Source: Clostridiales bacterium (GTDB lineage: Bacteria; Bacillota; Clostridia; Saccharofermentanales; Saccharofermentanaceae). Taken from it: a stretch of 33,971 nucleotides of DNA. Position 1 is the stretch's first letter; each line of letters begins with the position of its first letter. Below the pieces are notes generated by a model, which saw only the letters and a list, made by a program, of their open reading frames with translations, made no database searches and was not told where the DNA came from. The stretch lies in assembly GCA_017962145.1 (NCBI GenBank), contig JAGCVX010000001.1, positions 1 to 33,971 of the forward strand, read 5' to 3'. The position numbers and the translations under genes were made by a program. Positions 1-7,364 of this stretch are shown piece by piece.

Positions 1-90
1 CGCTTCCTGAGAGAGCATCTCAGCATCGATCTCATCCTTAAGATTCGCTTCGATCTTATCCAATGTTTTCTGGATACAGTCCTTATACAC
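1..90 (-). CDS. AraC-family transcriptional regulator, N-terminal fragment cut by the window edge
   Basis: Thirty codons are visible on the minus strand, starting with GTG at 90-88 and running off position 1. The GTG is chosen because an AAAGGAGGT ribosome site (98-105 on the minus strand) lies about 7 nt upstream. The peptide begins (M)YKDCIQKTLDKIEANLKDEI, then DAEMLSQEA. This matches the first helix of AraC-type DNA-binding domains whose HTH lies at the extreme N-terminus, followed in that family by a GyrI-like or other effector domain. The effector domain would lie outside the window, so the ligand is unknown. The DNA just upstream of the start is transposase debris, so the native promoter may have been displaced. 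The family call rests on a short peptide and is moderately sure. Confidence 0.6.
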   Translation of the reverse strand, partial: MYKDCIQKTLDKIEANLKDEIDAEMLSQEA

Positions 91-129
91 TTTGGTACCT
101 CCTTTCTCAATTTCTTGCAGCTGCAACAA

Positions 130-196
130 GTTTATGATAGCTCATATGCTACTCGAAAACATTTCCTGTTTTGCTGTGTTTTTGAAGCGGTGGAAT
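130..196 (-). pseudogene. Decayed IS30-like transposase fragment, copy A
   Basis: On the minus strand this stretch is clearly homologous to 722-792. Both read (T)CCACCGCTT...AAACACA..AAA..AGGAAATG..TTCGAG...CATATGA. Translated, copy A gives PPLQKHSKTGNVFE, then a stop codon, then HMSY. Copy B gives PPLCKHNKAGNVFERHMNY. The in-frame stop and lack of any continuation make this a dead fragment. It ends about 40 bp before the ribosome site of the AraC-type gene. Confidence 0.5.
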
Positions 197-223
197 CTTG
201 AGGTCAAAAAACTTGACCTCAAG
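197..223. repeat. Perfect hairpin, 11-bp arms, core GAGGTCAA/TTGACCTC
   Basis: Arms CTTGAGGTCAA (197-207) and TTGACCTCAAG (213-223) are perfect inverted copies around a 5-nt loop. The hairpin abuts transposase fragment A. A decayed version abuts fragment B (about 793-815) and a second perfect one lies at 869-895, so it appears to belong to the mobile element, as an end or an operator. Confidence 0.6.
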
Positions 224-233
224 ATAGTGCGTG

Positions 234-318
234 ACCGTTCGACCCCTCTAAACACGCTATATATCGGATATTGAACTAATACACAAGACCCGTAGACTTA
301 GTGTTTACGGGTTTTTGT
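234..318 (+). repeat. Direct-repeat element, copy 1 (ends in a terminator)
   Basis: Three blocks are shared with copy 2 (2357-2444) in the same order and nearly the same spacing: ACCGTTCG (234-241), ACGCTATATATCGG (254-267) and ACTAATACACAA (275-286), followed by a terminator hairpin. The second and third blocks start 21 bp apart in both copies. The hairpin arms differ between copies but the architecture is kept. No gene now ends just upstream of copy 1. Confidence 0.7.
288..318 (+). terminator. Rho-independent terminator in repeat copy 1
   Basis: Stem ACCCGTAGAC (288-297) pairs with GTTTACGGGT (303-312) with one G-U pair and loop TTAGT, followed by a T-run. It points rightwards but no plus-strand gene precedes it, so it looks like the relic of a lost gene's end. 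Confidence 0.7.
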
Positions 319-550
319 TGCTGATTTTTAACTTAAATGAAAAACTAAATTAGTGTTGGAGTATTCTCGACTTGTAATCGTTCGTAATTTGTGCTGTTAC
401 GGAGCTTAAAATGGGAGTATAATGGCATAAAACTGTTGAGTATTCCATGTTTTGTTGCATAGCAAACAGACCAAGGTCCATTTGTTTGAAAAAGTAAATT
501 GGACCCTCGCCTGGAAGGAAATATGAGATGGCTGTCTGACCGCTCAAATG

Positions 551-817
551 TTATTTCTTTCGTTTCAGCAATGCTGGTTTAAGAAACACTTCGTCTGGTG
601 GAACATATTGAAGTGCTAGGATATTCAGCAGTTTTTTGCGTTCTTCTGTCTGACTCATCAGTTCAAAAGGTGTCTGGTTTTCAAAGAGTTCCCGCACAAC
701 ACTGTTGATGTGACAGGTAATCAAGTGAACATAGTTCATATGCCGCTCGAACACATTTCCTGCTTTGTTGTGTTTACAAAGCGGTGGATCTCGTGAAGTC
801 ACAAATTGCGACCTCAA
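551..817 (-). pseudogene. IS30-family transposase, C-terminal remnant (copy B)
   Basis: An 88-codon open frame on the minus strand carries features of the C-terminal end of IS30-family transposases found in Clostridia: HINSVVRELFENQTPFELM, then a short linker, then YVPPDEVFLKPALLK just before the stop. The family normally runs to about 320-450 residues with an N-terminal HTH and a DDE core. Both are missing, so the fragment cannot be active. The sequence before HMNYVHL is shared with fragment A at 130-196. The 319-550 stretch beyond the stop contains only a short unremarkable open frame and probably represents the element's 3' flank. The family call rests on motif recall, not on a search. Confidence 0.6.
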
Positions 818-868
818 GTTTCCGAAAGGCTTCTAATTTCAGATAGTTTTGGAGTGGGCAGGAATACT

Positions 869-895
869 ATCGAGGTCAATAATTTTGACCTCGAT
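869..895. repeat. Perfect hairpin, 11-bp arms, second intact copy of the GAGGTCAA/TTGACCTC motif
   Basis: Arms ATCGAGGTCAA (869-879) and TTGACCTCGAT (885-895) enclose a 5-nt loop, the same arm length, core and loop size as the hairpin at 197-223. A decayed intermediate copy lies near 793-815. It sits about 75 bp before the AAA ATPase promoter region. Confidence 0.6.
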
Positions 896-943
896 GCAAA
901 CATCAACAAGATGAGTTGAAGGTGATTTGAACATATATTATAG

Positions 944-967
944 AAAAATGTAGAATTCTACATTTTT
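944..967. promoter_or_regulatory. Perfect 24-bp palindrome, probable operator 1 of the AAA ATPase gene
   Basis: The core TGTAGAATTCTACA is extended by A-tracts on the left and T-tracts on the right to a perfect 24-bp palindrome centred at 955.5. It ends one base before the -35 hexamer at 969. The same 14-bp core recurs at 1012-1025. Palindromy and position suggest a dimeric repressor site; the protein that binds is unknown. Confidence 0.65.
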
Positions 968-968
968 G

Positions 969-997
969 TTGAATAAAACCACGATAAATGTTATCAT
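969..997 (+). promoter_or_regulatory. Sigma-A type promoter of the AAA ATPase gene
   Basis: A -35 box TTGAAT (969-974) and a -10 box TATCAT (992-997) are separated by exactly 17 bp. The pair is bracketed by the two palindromes, so a protein bound at either or both would cover the polymerase site. Confidence 0.6.
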
Positions 998-1011
998 CTA
1001 CTCATAAAAAG

Positions 1012-1025
1012 TGTAGAATTCTACA
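1012..1025. promoter_or_regulatory. Palindrome TGTAGAATTCTACA, probable operator 2 of the AAA ATPase gene
   Basis: This is a perfect 14-bp palindrome centred at 1018.5, identical to the core of operator 1. The centre-to-centre distance is 63 bp, close to six turns of B-DNA, which would place both sites on the same face of the helix. It lies between the predicted transcription start and the ribosome site. Confidence 0.65.
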
Positions 1026-1040
1026 GATTAGGAGATTAGA

Positions 1041-2348
1041 ATGATCAGAAGAGATAAATACCTTAAGCAACTGATCGATGCCAAAGAGAACGGTTTTCCA
1101 AAAGTAATAACCGGGATCAGAAGATGTGGTAAATCCTATCTGCTGAAAGAAATATACAGGCAGTACCTGCTTTCTGAGAACGTCGTTGAAACGAATATAC
1201 ATGTTATCGAACTTGATGATGACAGAAATATTGAATACAGAGATCCGATCAAACTGGGAAGTCATGTTCGTGAGATCTGCAGCAGTTCCGCTATGAATTA
1301 TGTATTTCTTGATGAGATACAGAAGGTATATCCGATAATTAATCCTAATCTGACTGATGGAAAACATGTGCCTGCCAAGAAGTATGATGCGGATATAGTA
1401 ACTTTTGTTGATGTGATCCTGGGATTATCTCGAGAAAAGAATATTGATCTGTATGTAACGGGTTCCAATTCGAAGATGCTTTCTACCGACATAATTACCG
1501 AATTCAGAGATAAGGCAACCAATATCCATCTTTCTCCGTTATCTTTTGAGGAGTTTTATACATATATCGGTGGATATGAAACAGAGGCAATATTCGAGTA
1601 TATGCAGTATGGCGGAATGCCGCTGGCCGTCCTGAAATCTGATGAGGAAAAGAAAGAATATCTCAAGGGGCTATTTGAGACCACATATTTCAAGGACATA
1701 ATAGAACATAACCGACTGCGTCGTGGCGAAGCACTTGATGAATTGTGCAATATCGTGAGCACTTCAACAGGAGAACTTTTGAATGCTGAGAAGATAGCCA
1801 ATACATATAAAAGCGTTTGTAGATCAGATATCGATAAGACAACGATAGAAAACTACATAGGATATTTTAAAGATGCCTTTCTTCTCTCTGAAGCCAGACG
1901 ATACGATATTAAAGGAAGAAGAGAGATAGGTGCCCTGCGAAAATACTACTTTACTGATACCGGACTTCGTAATGCCAGATTGAATTTTGCTTTTCCTGAT
2001 GAAGGTCAGTTACTTGAGAATATCGTATATAACGAACTCTGTTATAACGGCTATTCTGTCAGTGTCGGGTCTTTTGAAAATGTGGAAAAGAATAAGCTAG
2101 GCAAATCCATAAGGAAAACCAACGAAGTTGATTTCTATGCAACTAAAGGAACAAGAGCCTATTATATCCAAGTGTCAGCAGACATAACAAATGATAAGAC
2201 GAAGGAAAGAGAGATCCGACCATATGCTTTGCTGCGTGATCAGGTTCAGAAGATAATTGTTATAAACAAACCGATAAAAGAAACACGGGATGAGAATGGC
2301 TATACTATCATCGGTATTACAGATTTTCTACTCAGATTTATAAAATAA
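1041..2348 (+). CDS. AAA-family ATPase with C-terminal DUF4143-type domain
   Basis: This 435-residue protein has an N-terminal P-loop ATPase domain of the AAA_14 type. Walker A is GIRRCGKS (residues 25-32), Walker B is VFLDEIQK (near residue 90) and a sensor-like strand VTGSNSKML follows. The C-terminal part, from about residue 200, resembles DUF4143, with NEVDFYATKG near residue 370 recalling the restriction-endonuclease-like fold of this family. Length is normal for the family. ATG 1041 follows an AGGAG site. Cellular role is not established; members are often scattered accessory genes. It uses many ATA and AAA codons, whereas its neighbours use ATC almost exclusively for Ile, so recent transfer is likely. 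It stands alone behind its own palindrome-flanked promoter and is followed by its own terminator. Confidence 0.85.
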   Translation: MIRRDKYLKQLIDAKENGFPKVITGIRRCGKSYLLKEIYRQYLLSENVVETNIHVIELDDDRNIEYRDPIKLGSHVREICSSSAMNYVFLDEIQKVYPIINPNLTDGKHVPAKKYDADIVTFVDVILGLSREKNIDLYVTGSNSKMLSTDIITEFRDKATNIHLSPLSFEEFYTYIGGYETEAIFEYMQYGGMPLAVLKSDEEKKEYLKGLFETTYFKDIIEHNRLRRGEALDELCNIVSTSTGELLNAEKIANTYKSVCRSDIDKTTIENYIGYFKDAFLLSEARRYDIKGRREIGALRKYYFTDTGLRNARLNFAFPDEGQLLENIVYNELCYNGYSVSVGSFENVEKNKLGKSIRKTNEVDFYATKGTRAYYIQVSADITNDKTKEREIRPYALLRDQVQKIIVINKPIKETRDENGYTIIGITDFLLRFIK

Positions 2349-2356
2349 AGCGCGTT

Positions 2357-2444
2357 ACCGTTCGTCCCCTTCCTAATACGCTATATATCGGAATTAGCAC
2401 TAATACACAAACCCGGTAACTTCAAAAGTTATCGGGTTTTTTGT
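2357..2444 (+). repeat. Direct-repeat element, copy 2 (directly after the AAA ATPase gene)
   Basis: It carries the same ordered blocks as copy 1: ACCGTTCG (2357-2364), ACGCTATATATCGG (2378-2391), ACTAATACACAA (2399-2410), then a terminator. It begins 9 bp after the ATPase stop codon. The two copies bracket the transposase debris and the ATPase gene. Confidence 0.7.
2410..2444 (+). terminator. Rho-independent terminator of the AAA ATPase gene
   Basis: Arms AACCCGGTAACTT (2410-2422) and AAGTTATCGGGTT (2426-2438) pair with one G-U, followed by T-rich TTTTGTTG. On the opposite strand no comparable T-run follows, so it serves the plus-strand gene. Confidence 0.75.
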
Positions 2445-2474
2445 TGTGCGGAGATCAAGAGGGGATGAATCGTG

Positions 2475-4904
2475 TTAGCCTCGTTCGGTAATCACGGTTG
2501 CAGTTCGATTCTGGATGTTCTTCGCTACATCTTCGGCCGAACGTGATCCGAGGATATATCCTTCTGCTTCTTCTTTGATCAGCAGGAATACGGTCTTGTC
2601 GAAAGAGCGTACCGAGTGGATATTCTCGAGCATCGTCATCGCACGTGCTACGGTGTCTTTATCGAGTACCGGGTATGATTCAAGGAGATCGCGGATGTAT
2701 CCGATATTCGCGGTGGCTTTTGCCTTCTCGTATCTTTCCACCTGTTCAAGAAGCACGGTTTCGCAGGCGTCTTTTCTGATCGGGAAACCATCGACCAGAT
2801 GTATGCATTCGACCTGGGTATCCTTATCGAGAAGGAAACGGGTGAATTCCCACGCTTCTTTCTGATAAGAAGAATTGCTTGAGATAGCGATGCTCAGGTT
2901 ATATTCAGCGGAAAGACCGCCGTTTTCATTTCCGGGATACCCGATAAACGACACTCCATTATTGCACGCGGATTCATACTGAGCGAACTCGAGGATATGG
3001 ATCAGACGGCAGAATGACGACGCGCACATCCCCTGGTCGAGGTAGTATGGACCCAAGTTCGTGCCCATATAATAGTTTTCAAGATCACTTTCCGTGATTT
3101 CTTCCGCTGTGCGCATAGAACCGATCTGTTTTGCGATCTCGAGGATCTTCAGAAATTCCGGATCATCGAAATGCACTGCCTTGTTTTCGTAGTCGATAAA
3201 CTTTCTTCCTTCTCCATAAAGGAATGCCGAAAGTACATCGCTCCAGTTTGTCTCGGGGATCATGCTCATATCGTTCGGAAGAGAAGATATGATCGACTGG
3301 AAATCGTCATAACTCCACGATGTTTTTCCGTTCGTATATTTCGAATTCGCAGCCATACCGGATGCGATGAAGTTGATCGGGAACTGATAAAGATGGCCGT
3401 CCTTTTCGCAGGCGCGCAGAACATTGTCGAAGTATTCTTCGCGGTTGAGTCCGTTTTCTCCGTCGATCATGGTGTTCAGATCGACAAGGATCTTCCCATT
3501 ATCGAGCTGGCTGAACTCACCGAATCCCAGAAGGATATCCGGGCCGGCTCCGGCCATAAGATCCAGGTAGATCTTGTCTACGGTCTGAGCGCTCAGCGCT
3601 TCCTCATCCGTATCCATCGGAGGGAACGGAGTGGAGATCGAACTGTAGTCGACGAACTGGATACGTGTCTTATTCTCCGGATCCAGATTGTACTCGACGA
3701 TCCGATCCAGGATGACATCCGGGATCATGGAATAGTTTCTGTACGAAGCGATCTCGATAATGCTCTGTCCCGCATGCGGATTCTTTTCTTCCTTCGTGAG
3801 TTTGACCAGGACAATCTGCGGGATCCAGTTCATATCAAAATACGGATCGGCCGCGGTCATGTGCTCCGAGATGAAATAGATCTCATCATCCGAGTGGAGA
3901 TAGAAAGAACTGATCGATTTTCTGTTCACGTCCACATCGTTCCAGGAAAAAAGTACTTTCTCTGTCTGACAGGATTCCAGATCGATCTTCTCGACGTTAT
4001 TTCCTTCAAGAAAATACACGCCGTCATTTCCCTGTACAAATCCCAGGGTGCGCAGCTGCGTTTGTTCCGGAGAGAATTCACCGGTAGCAGTATCCAATTT
4101 TCGAATACAGGATTCGGAAGATTCGATAGAGGTGAAGTCTGCGAACAAGCCGTAGTAGTTTCCGTTCTGATGGAACACATTCTGCAGGATTGAGTTGTCG
4201 TAAGTATTCTTATCTTCTGCAAGCAATTTTCCGTTTGCGTCAAAGAACACGACTTCCTGATAGCCGGTGCAGACGAAACCGCCGTCTTCCGTCATGCTGA
4301 TTTCATGGAACATGGTATTTTCGCATTCGAGATCGATGGGATCGACCAGTTCTCCGGAATCGGTGATCTTTAGAACCGAATACGTCATGATCCAGGTCGG
4401 ATCCTCGCCGAAATCTTCGCGCAGGGCCAGGATCTCTCCGTTGTTTCCTTCGAAAACTTTTGCAATCGTCGAACTCCCGGGCTCTCCATCCGGAATATTA
4501 CAGCGTACACTTCCGTCGAGGTTATATACGACCAGGCCGGACTGAGAATAGCGGTTGACTTCTTCCAGAAGCGCGGGCACATCCTCGTCGTTGAATGTCA
4601 TCGGATTCATGATATAACTTTGATACTTATCCGCGAGTTCCTGCGGCATCACATACTCGAACGCGTAACTTGCCACGACTGCCGAGCCTAAGACATAACT
4701 GTTTCCGATCATCCCCGACATTAACTCCAGTTCCGAATCGATGTTCGGAAGCTCGAGCGTGATGCTCTCTGCTCGATAGTATGTATCTGTCTCCTGTACT
4801 ACTTTTTCTGCTTTTTTCGCTTTTTTCTTCGAGCATGCGGCAGAAGACAGGATTATACTGAAGCAAAGAATGAGCGCAGATACGCTCCTGATCGTTTTTT
4901 TCAT
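2475..4904 (-). CDS. Extracellular solute-binding lipoprotein with a large N-terminal beta-rich domain
   Basis: This 809-residue protein starts at ATG 4904, preceded by AAGGGGA; an upstream in-frame ATG at 4961 would put 19 extra residues before the signal peptide. MKKTIRSVSALILCFSIILSSAAC is a lipoprotein signal followed by a Lys-rich linker. Residues about 60-410 contain repeated short strands of the type DGSV..., FEISMTEDGGFV, DDEIYFIS and read like a beta-propeller. Residues about 420-800 resemble family 1 sugar-binding proteins of ABC importers: ILLGFGEFSQLDNGKILVDL, YQFPINF, and a terminal KEAWEFTRFLLDKDTQ helix. It is roughly twice the normal size. No permease or ATPase gene is adjacent, so it either partners with distant permeases or acts as a sensor. 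The ligand is unknown. Confidence 0.75.
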   Translation of the reverse strand: MKKTIRSVSALILCFSIILSSAACSKKKAKKAEKVVQETDTYYRAESITLELPNIDSELELMSGMIGNSYVLGSAVVASYAFEYVMPQELADKYQSYIMNPMTFNDEDVPALLEEVNRYSQSGLVVYNLDGSVRCNIPDGEPGSSTIAKVFEGNNGEILALREDFGEDPTWIMTYSVLKITDSGELVDPIDLECENTMFHEISMTEDGGFVCTGYQEVVFFDANGKLLAEDKNTYDNSILQNVFHQNGNYYGLFADFTSIESSESCIRKLDTATGEFSPEQTQLRTLGFVQGNDGVYFLEGNNVEKIDLESCQTEKVLFSWNDVDVNRKSISSFYLHSDDEIYFISEHMTAADPYFDMNWIPQIVLVKLTKEEKNPHAGQSIIEIASYRNYSMIPDVILDRIVEYNLDPENKTRIQFVDYSSISTPFPPMDTDEEALSAQTVDKIYLDLMAGAGPDILLGFGEFSQLDNGKILVDLNTMIDGENGLNREEYFDNVLRACEKDGHLYQFPINFIASGMAANSKYTNGKTSWSYDDFQSIISSLPNDMSMIPETNWSDVLSAFLYGEGRKFIDYENKAVHFDDPEFLKILEIAKQIGSMRTAEEITESDLENYYMGTNLGPYYLDQGMCASSFCRLIHILEFAQYESACNNGVSFIGYPGNENGGLSAEYNLSIAISSNSSYQKEAWEFTRFLLDKDTQVECIHLVDGFPIRKDACETVLLEQVERYEKAKATANIGYIRDLLESYPVLDKDTVARAMTMLENIHSVRSFDKTVFLLIKEEAEGYILGSRSAEDVAKNIQNRTATVITERG

Positions 4905-5032
4905 GACGGAAGTCCCCTTTTTTTCGCTGTTTCTACATCCATTATAAATAGGCAAACTCAAGAAAAAATGACAGGCGAGTCATTTGCAGATGACGGTTTT
5001 GTAATCCGACTGAAAGCAAGGGGGAAAGAAAA

Positions 5033-5056
5033 AGCCGGATCCTTCGGGATCCGGCT
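5033..5056 (-). terminator. Terminator of the small hypothetical gene
   Basis: A perfect 10-bp stem AGCCGGATCC/GGATCCGGCT closes a TTCG loop (CGAA on the minus strand). Read on the minus strand it is followed by TTTTTCTTT. It lies 31 bp beyond the stop codon at 5088. Confidence 0.85.
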
Positions 5057-5087
5057 CATCTCACACCGTAATAATATAGAAGGGGAG

Positions 5088-5495
5088 TTATAGATTGGCC
5101 TGCTCTTCAATGAGTGCATCTGCATTCTCTATAACGAATTTTTTGGCAACTTCGATCATCAGAGTATCTTCATCTTTGATCTCTGATCCGAGATGGGCAT
5201 GCTTGAAGCAGTCCTGCTGATAGCGGTCGATCAGGCGGTCCAGTTTGTCGGCTGCGATTTCCGAGATGAAATCGAACTGCTGTCGGATTTCTGTTTTCTT
5301 AAACAGACTCAGGAATTTGTTTTCGTATACGCTCTTGAAAATTTTATTCTTGGTTTCGTCTTCCAGCAGGTAGCATCCGACCAGTTCACCTTTGTAGTAC
5401 AGGTGGCAGTGAGCCGGCTCTTTGGACAGCTTTACATCAACATTTACATACAATTCTCTGCGTTTATCCGCATAATAATTCTTTCCTTGCCTCAT
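5088..5495 (-). CDS. Hypothetical protein, 135 residues
   Basis: No family is recognised. ATG 5495 is preferred over ATG 5540 because a GAGGTG ribosome site lies just upstream of it. The protein is soluble, charged and predicted alpha/beta: N-terminal strands LYVNVDVKL and HCHLYYKGELVGCYLLED, then a long helical half ending in VIENADALIEEQANL. There is no signal peptide or membrane segment. It is a monocistronic minus-strand gene with a strong terminator and lies between a lipoprotein gene and a MATE gene reading in the same direction. Nothing in context assigns a function. Confidence 0.7.
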   Translation of the reverse strand: MRQGKNYYADKRRELYVNVDVKLSKEPAHCHLYYKGELVGCYLLEDETKNKIFKSVYENKFLSLFKKTEIRQQFDFISEIAADKLDRLIDRYQQDCFKHAHLGSEIKDEDTLMIEVAKKFVIENADALIEEQANL

Positions 5496-5676
5496 GTTCA
5501 GCACCTCTCTTTTAAACCCCAACGAAAAAAAGGTGAACATACTTCCTTCAACCTAAGTATACGCCCTTTGCAGAAAAAATAAATGAATACATTGTAAATA
5601 CTGATTCAAAAATCAAACGAGTTTTTGAAAATCGTTTCCGGATCCCATATCGGGCAAGGCCCCTCAAAAGAAGGAC

Positions 5677-5705
5677 AGAGCCAAGCTCAGTTCGGGCTTG
5701 GCTCT
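5677..5705 (-). terminator. Hairpin at the 3' end of the MATE gene
   Basis: AGAGCCAAGC (5677-5686) pairs perfectly with GCTTGGCTCT (5696-5705). One arm lies inside the last codons of the MATE gene, whose stop is at 5687-5689. The downstream T content on the minus strand is modest (CCTTCTTTTG), so termination may be partial. Confidence 0.6.
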
Positions 5706-7081
5706 TCTTCTATGTCGATTTTATTTCTCTTGTCGACGACGGACTTTCCGACCCATTTCTTCTTGTACCAGTAGTACATGACGATGAGACCTCGGATGCA
5801 CTCGTCAGCGGCGGTGCCGACAAAGATTCCGGCGACGCCGAATCCCAGGACCACACCGGCGATGTATCCTGTCGTAAGGCCTAAGCCCCAGTTACAAAGG
5901 ATTCCCATGAGGAGAGGGAAGATATAGGCACCGGCAGCCTTGAGGCTGCTGACGAAGGTCATGTTCAGGCATCGGCCGATCTCGATCAGGATATCTACCA
6001 GCATGATCATCTGACCGAGTGCGATGATGTTCTGGTTATCCGTAAAGATCTGCAGGGTGAATCTGCAAAAAACAGCATTTGTAATAACCAGCGCGATCGT
6101 GATCGGCATCGAGGTGCGAAGGGTCTTAAATACACGTTTATATGCTTCTTCCGTTTTTCCGGCTCCGACGAGGTGCCCGGTGATGATCTGGGTCGACATG
6201 GCACAGGCGTTCGAGAAGATGATCGCAAAAGCGATCAGGGTATTGCAGTAGGCTCTCGCGCTGACCGCGTCATTTCCCATAGCATTTACAAAGGAAAGAA
6301 GAGTGGTCTGGTAAAGGTTATAGGTCAGGTTCTCGCCCGCGGTCGGAAGACCGATCTTGATCATCTTACTCAGGAGCTTTTTGGGGAAAGGATTGAGATA
6401 GCGCGGGGAGATCTTTCCGATTCTTCTTACGAAGAAGAAGATAAATACCGCGACGACGGCGACGGTTCGGGCGACAACGGTCGAGATGGCGACACCGGCC
6501 ACGCCCATGTGCAGGTAAGAAAGCGGTCCGTACAGGAACAGGTAGTTTCCGATGATGTTTACGACGTTGATGGCAAGCGTGATCCACATGCCGATCTTCG
6601 GGTGTCCGTTACACCTCAGGATCTGGAGCATGACGTTAAATACCGCCATGAGGAATCCGCCGCCTCCGACGATATAGATATAGATCATGGAGTAGGGGCG
6701 CATCTCGGAAGAGACGTGCAGGAAATCCATGATAAAAGGATTTGCCGCGCAAAATGCACCGCTGAGAACCACGCCGATCACGAGGTTTACGGTGACGGCG
6801 AGGGTATAGATCATGTTCATCTTGTCATAGCGCTTGGCTCCCAGATACTGGGCGACTACGACGCTCGTGGCCGTGGCGATGACGTTAAAAAGGATATTCA
6901 TCATGAACATGATGGTGTTGGCGTTACCGACCGCGCCGACGGCGAACTCGTCGTAGTGACTGAGCATCACCGTGTCTACGTTATTGACCATCGTATTGAG
7001 GAAAAGCTCAAGAAACATCGGTCCTGCCAGAACCAGCAGCGGTGTCTTTTCGTCTATGATGACTGTGCTTTTCTTGTCCAT
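5687..7081 (-). CDS. MATE-family multidrug/cation antiporter
   Basis: This 464-residue integral membrane protein has about 12 hydrophobic segments in two homologous halves, as expected for MATE exporters. Recognisable parts are TPLLVLAGPMFLELFLNTMV and NNVDTVMLSHY at the N-terminus and VVVAQYLGAKRYDKM in the first half. The second half opens with KIGLPTAGENLTYNLYQTTL. ATG 7081 is chosen over an upstream ATG at 7126 because AGAGGAT lies about 7 nt before it. The family exports drugs or metabolites across the cytoplasmic membrane using Na+ or H+ gradients; the substrate cannot be read from sequence. It is monocistronic and no regulator gene adjoins it. Confidence 0.88.
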   Translation of the reverse strand: MDKKSTVIIDEKTPLLVLAGPMFLELFLNTMVNNVDTVMLSHYDEFAVGAVGNANTIMFMMNILFNVIATATSVVVAQYLGAKRYDKMNMIYTLAVTVNLVIGVVLSGAFCAANPFIMDFLHVSSEMRPYSMIYIYIVGGGGFLMAVFNVMLQILRCNGHPKIGMWITLAINVVNIIGNYLFLYGPLSYLHMGVAGVAISTVVARTVAVVAVFIFFFVRRIGKISPRYLNPFPKKLLSKMIKIGLPTAGENLTYNLYQTTLLSFVNAMGNDAVSARAYCNTLIAFAIIFSNACAMSTQIITGHLVGAGKTEEAYKRVFKTLRTSMPITIALVITNAVFCRFTLQIFTDNQNIIALGQMIMLVDILIEIGRCLNMTFVSSLKAAGAYIFPLLMGILCNWGLGLTTGYIAGVVLGFGVAGIFVGTAADECIRGLIVMYYWYKKKWVGKSVVDKRNKIDIEEEPSPN

Positions 7082-7257
7082 TCGATATCCTCTAGTGCCT
7101 TTTTTGAGGCATTCATGTATTTCCAAGTAACAATAATACTACACAGGTGAATGACATAGTATCAAAATCTGACTGAATAGTTTCACTCTTTTTCCATCAT
7201 GCAGGGTCAGAGGTCACGGGTTTTGCCGGTGCACTTCGAAACATTTTGTTTTCATTT

Positions 7258-7271
7258 AGATAATATTATCT
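7258..7271. promoter_or_regulatory. Palindrome AGATAATATTATCT in the divergent intergenic region
   Basis: A perfect 14-bp palindrome lies between the divergent MATE and GGDEF genes, 15 bp upstream of a TATAAT (7286-7291) that could be the -10 of the GGDEF gene. No convincing -35 accompanies that box. The remainder of 7082-7364 holds no gene. Confidence 0.4.
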
Positions 7272-7364
7272 TTTTTTCTGCGTTCTATAATTTACTTGTC
7301 GTGTAAATCATAATTTAGATTTTTGGAATCTGAAAGTATTGGCAAGTTTTCATGGGGGCTGTTT

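Noticed and set aside
92..274. 60-codon plus-strand open frame at the left edge
   Set aside because: It crosses the transposase fragment, a hairpin and repeat blocks, with no ribosome site and no recognisable product.
350..547. 65-codon minus-strand open frame downstream of the transposase remnant
   Set aside because: No motif, and it sits in mobile-element debris; more likely the 3' flank of the dead element.
3171..4193. 340-codon plus-strand open frame inside the lipoprotein gene
   Set aside because: Antisense shadow; the minus-strand gene has a signal peptide and family motifs.
7201..7250. Possible cyclic-di-GMP riboswitch before the GGDEF gene
   Set aside because: The sequence GCAGGGTCAGAGGTCACGGG was compared mentally with GEMM-type cores and lacks their conserved joining segments.
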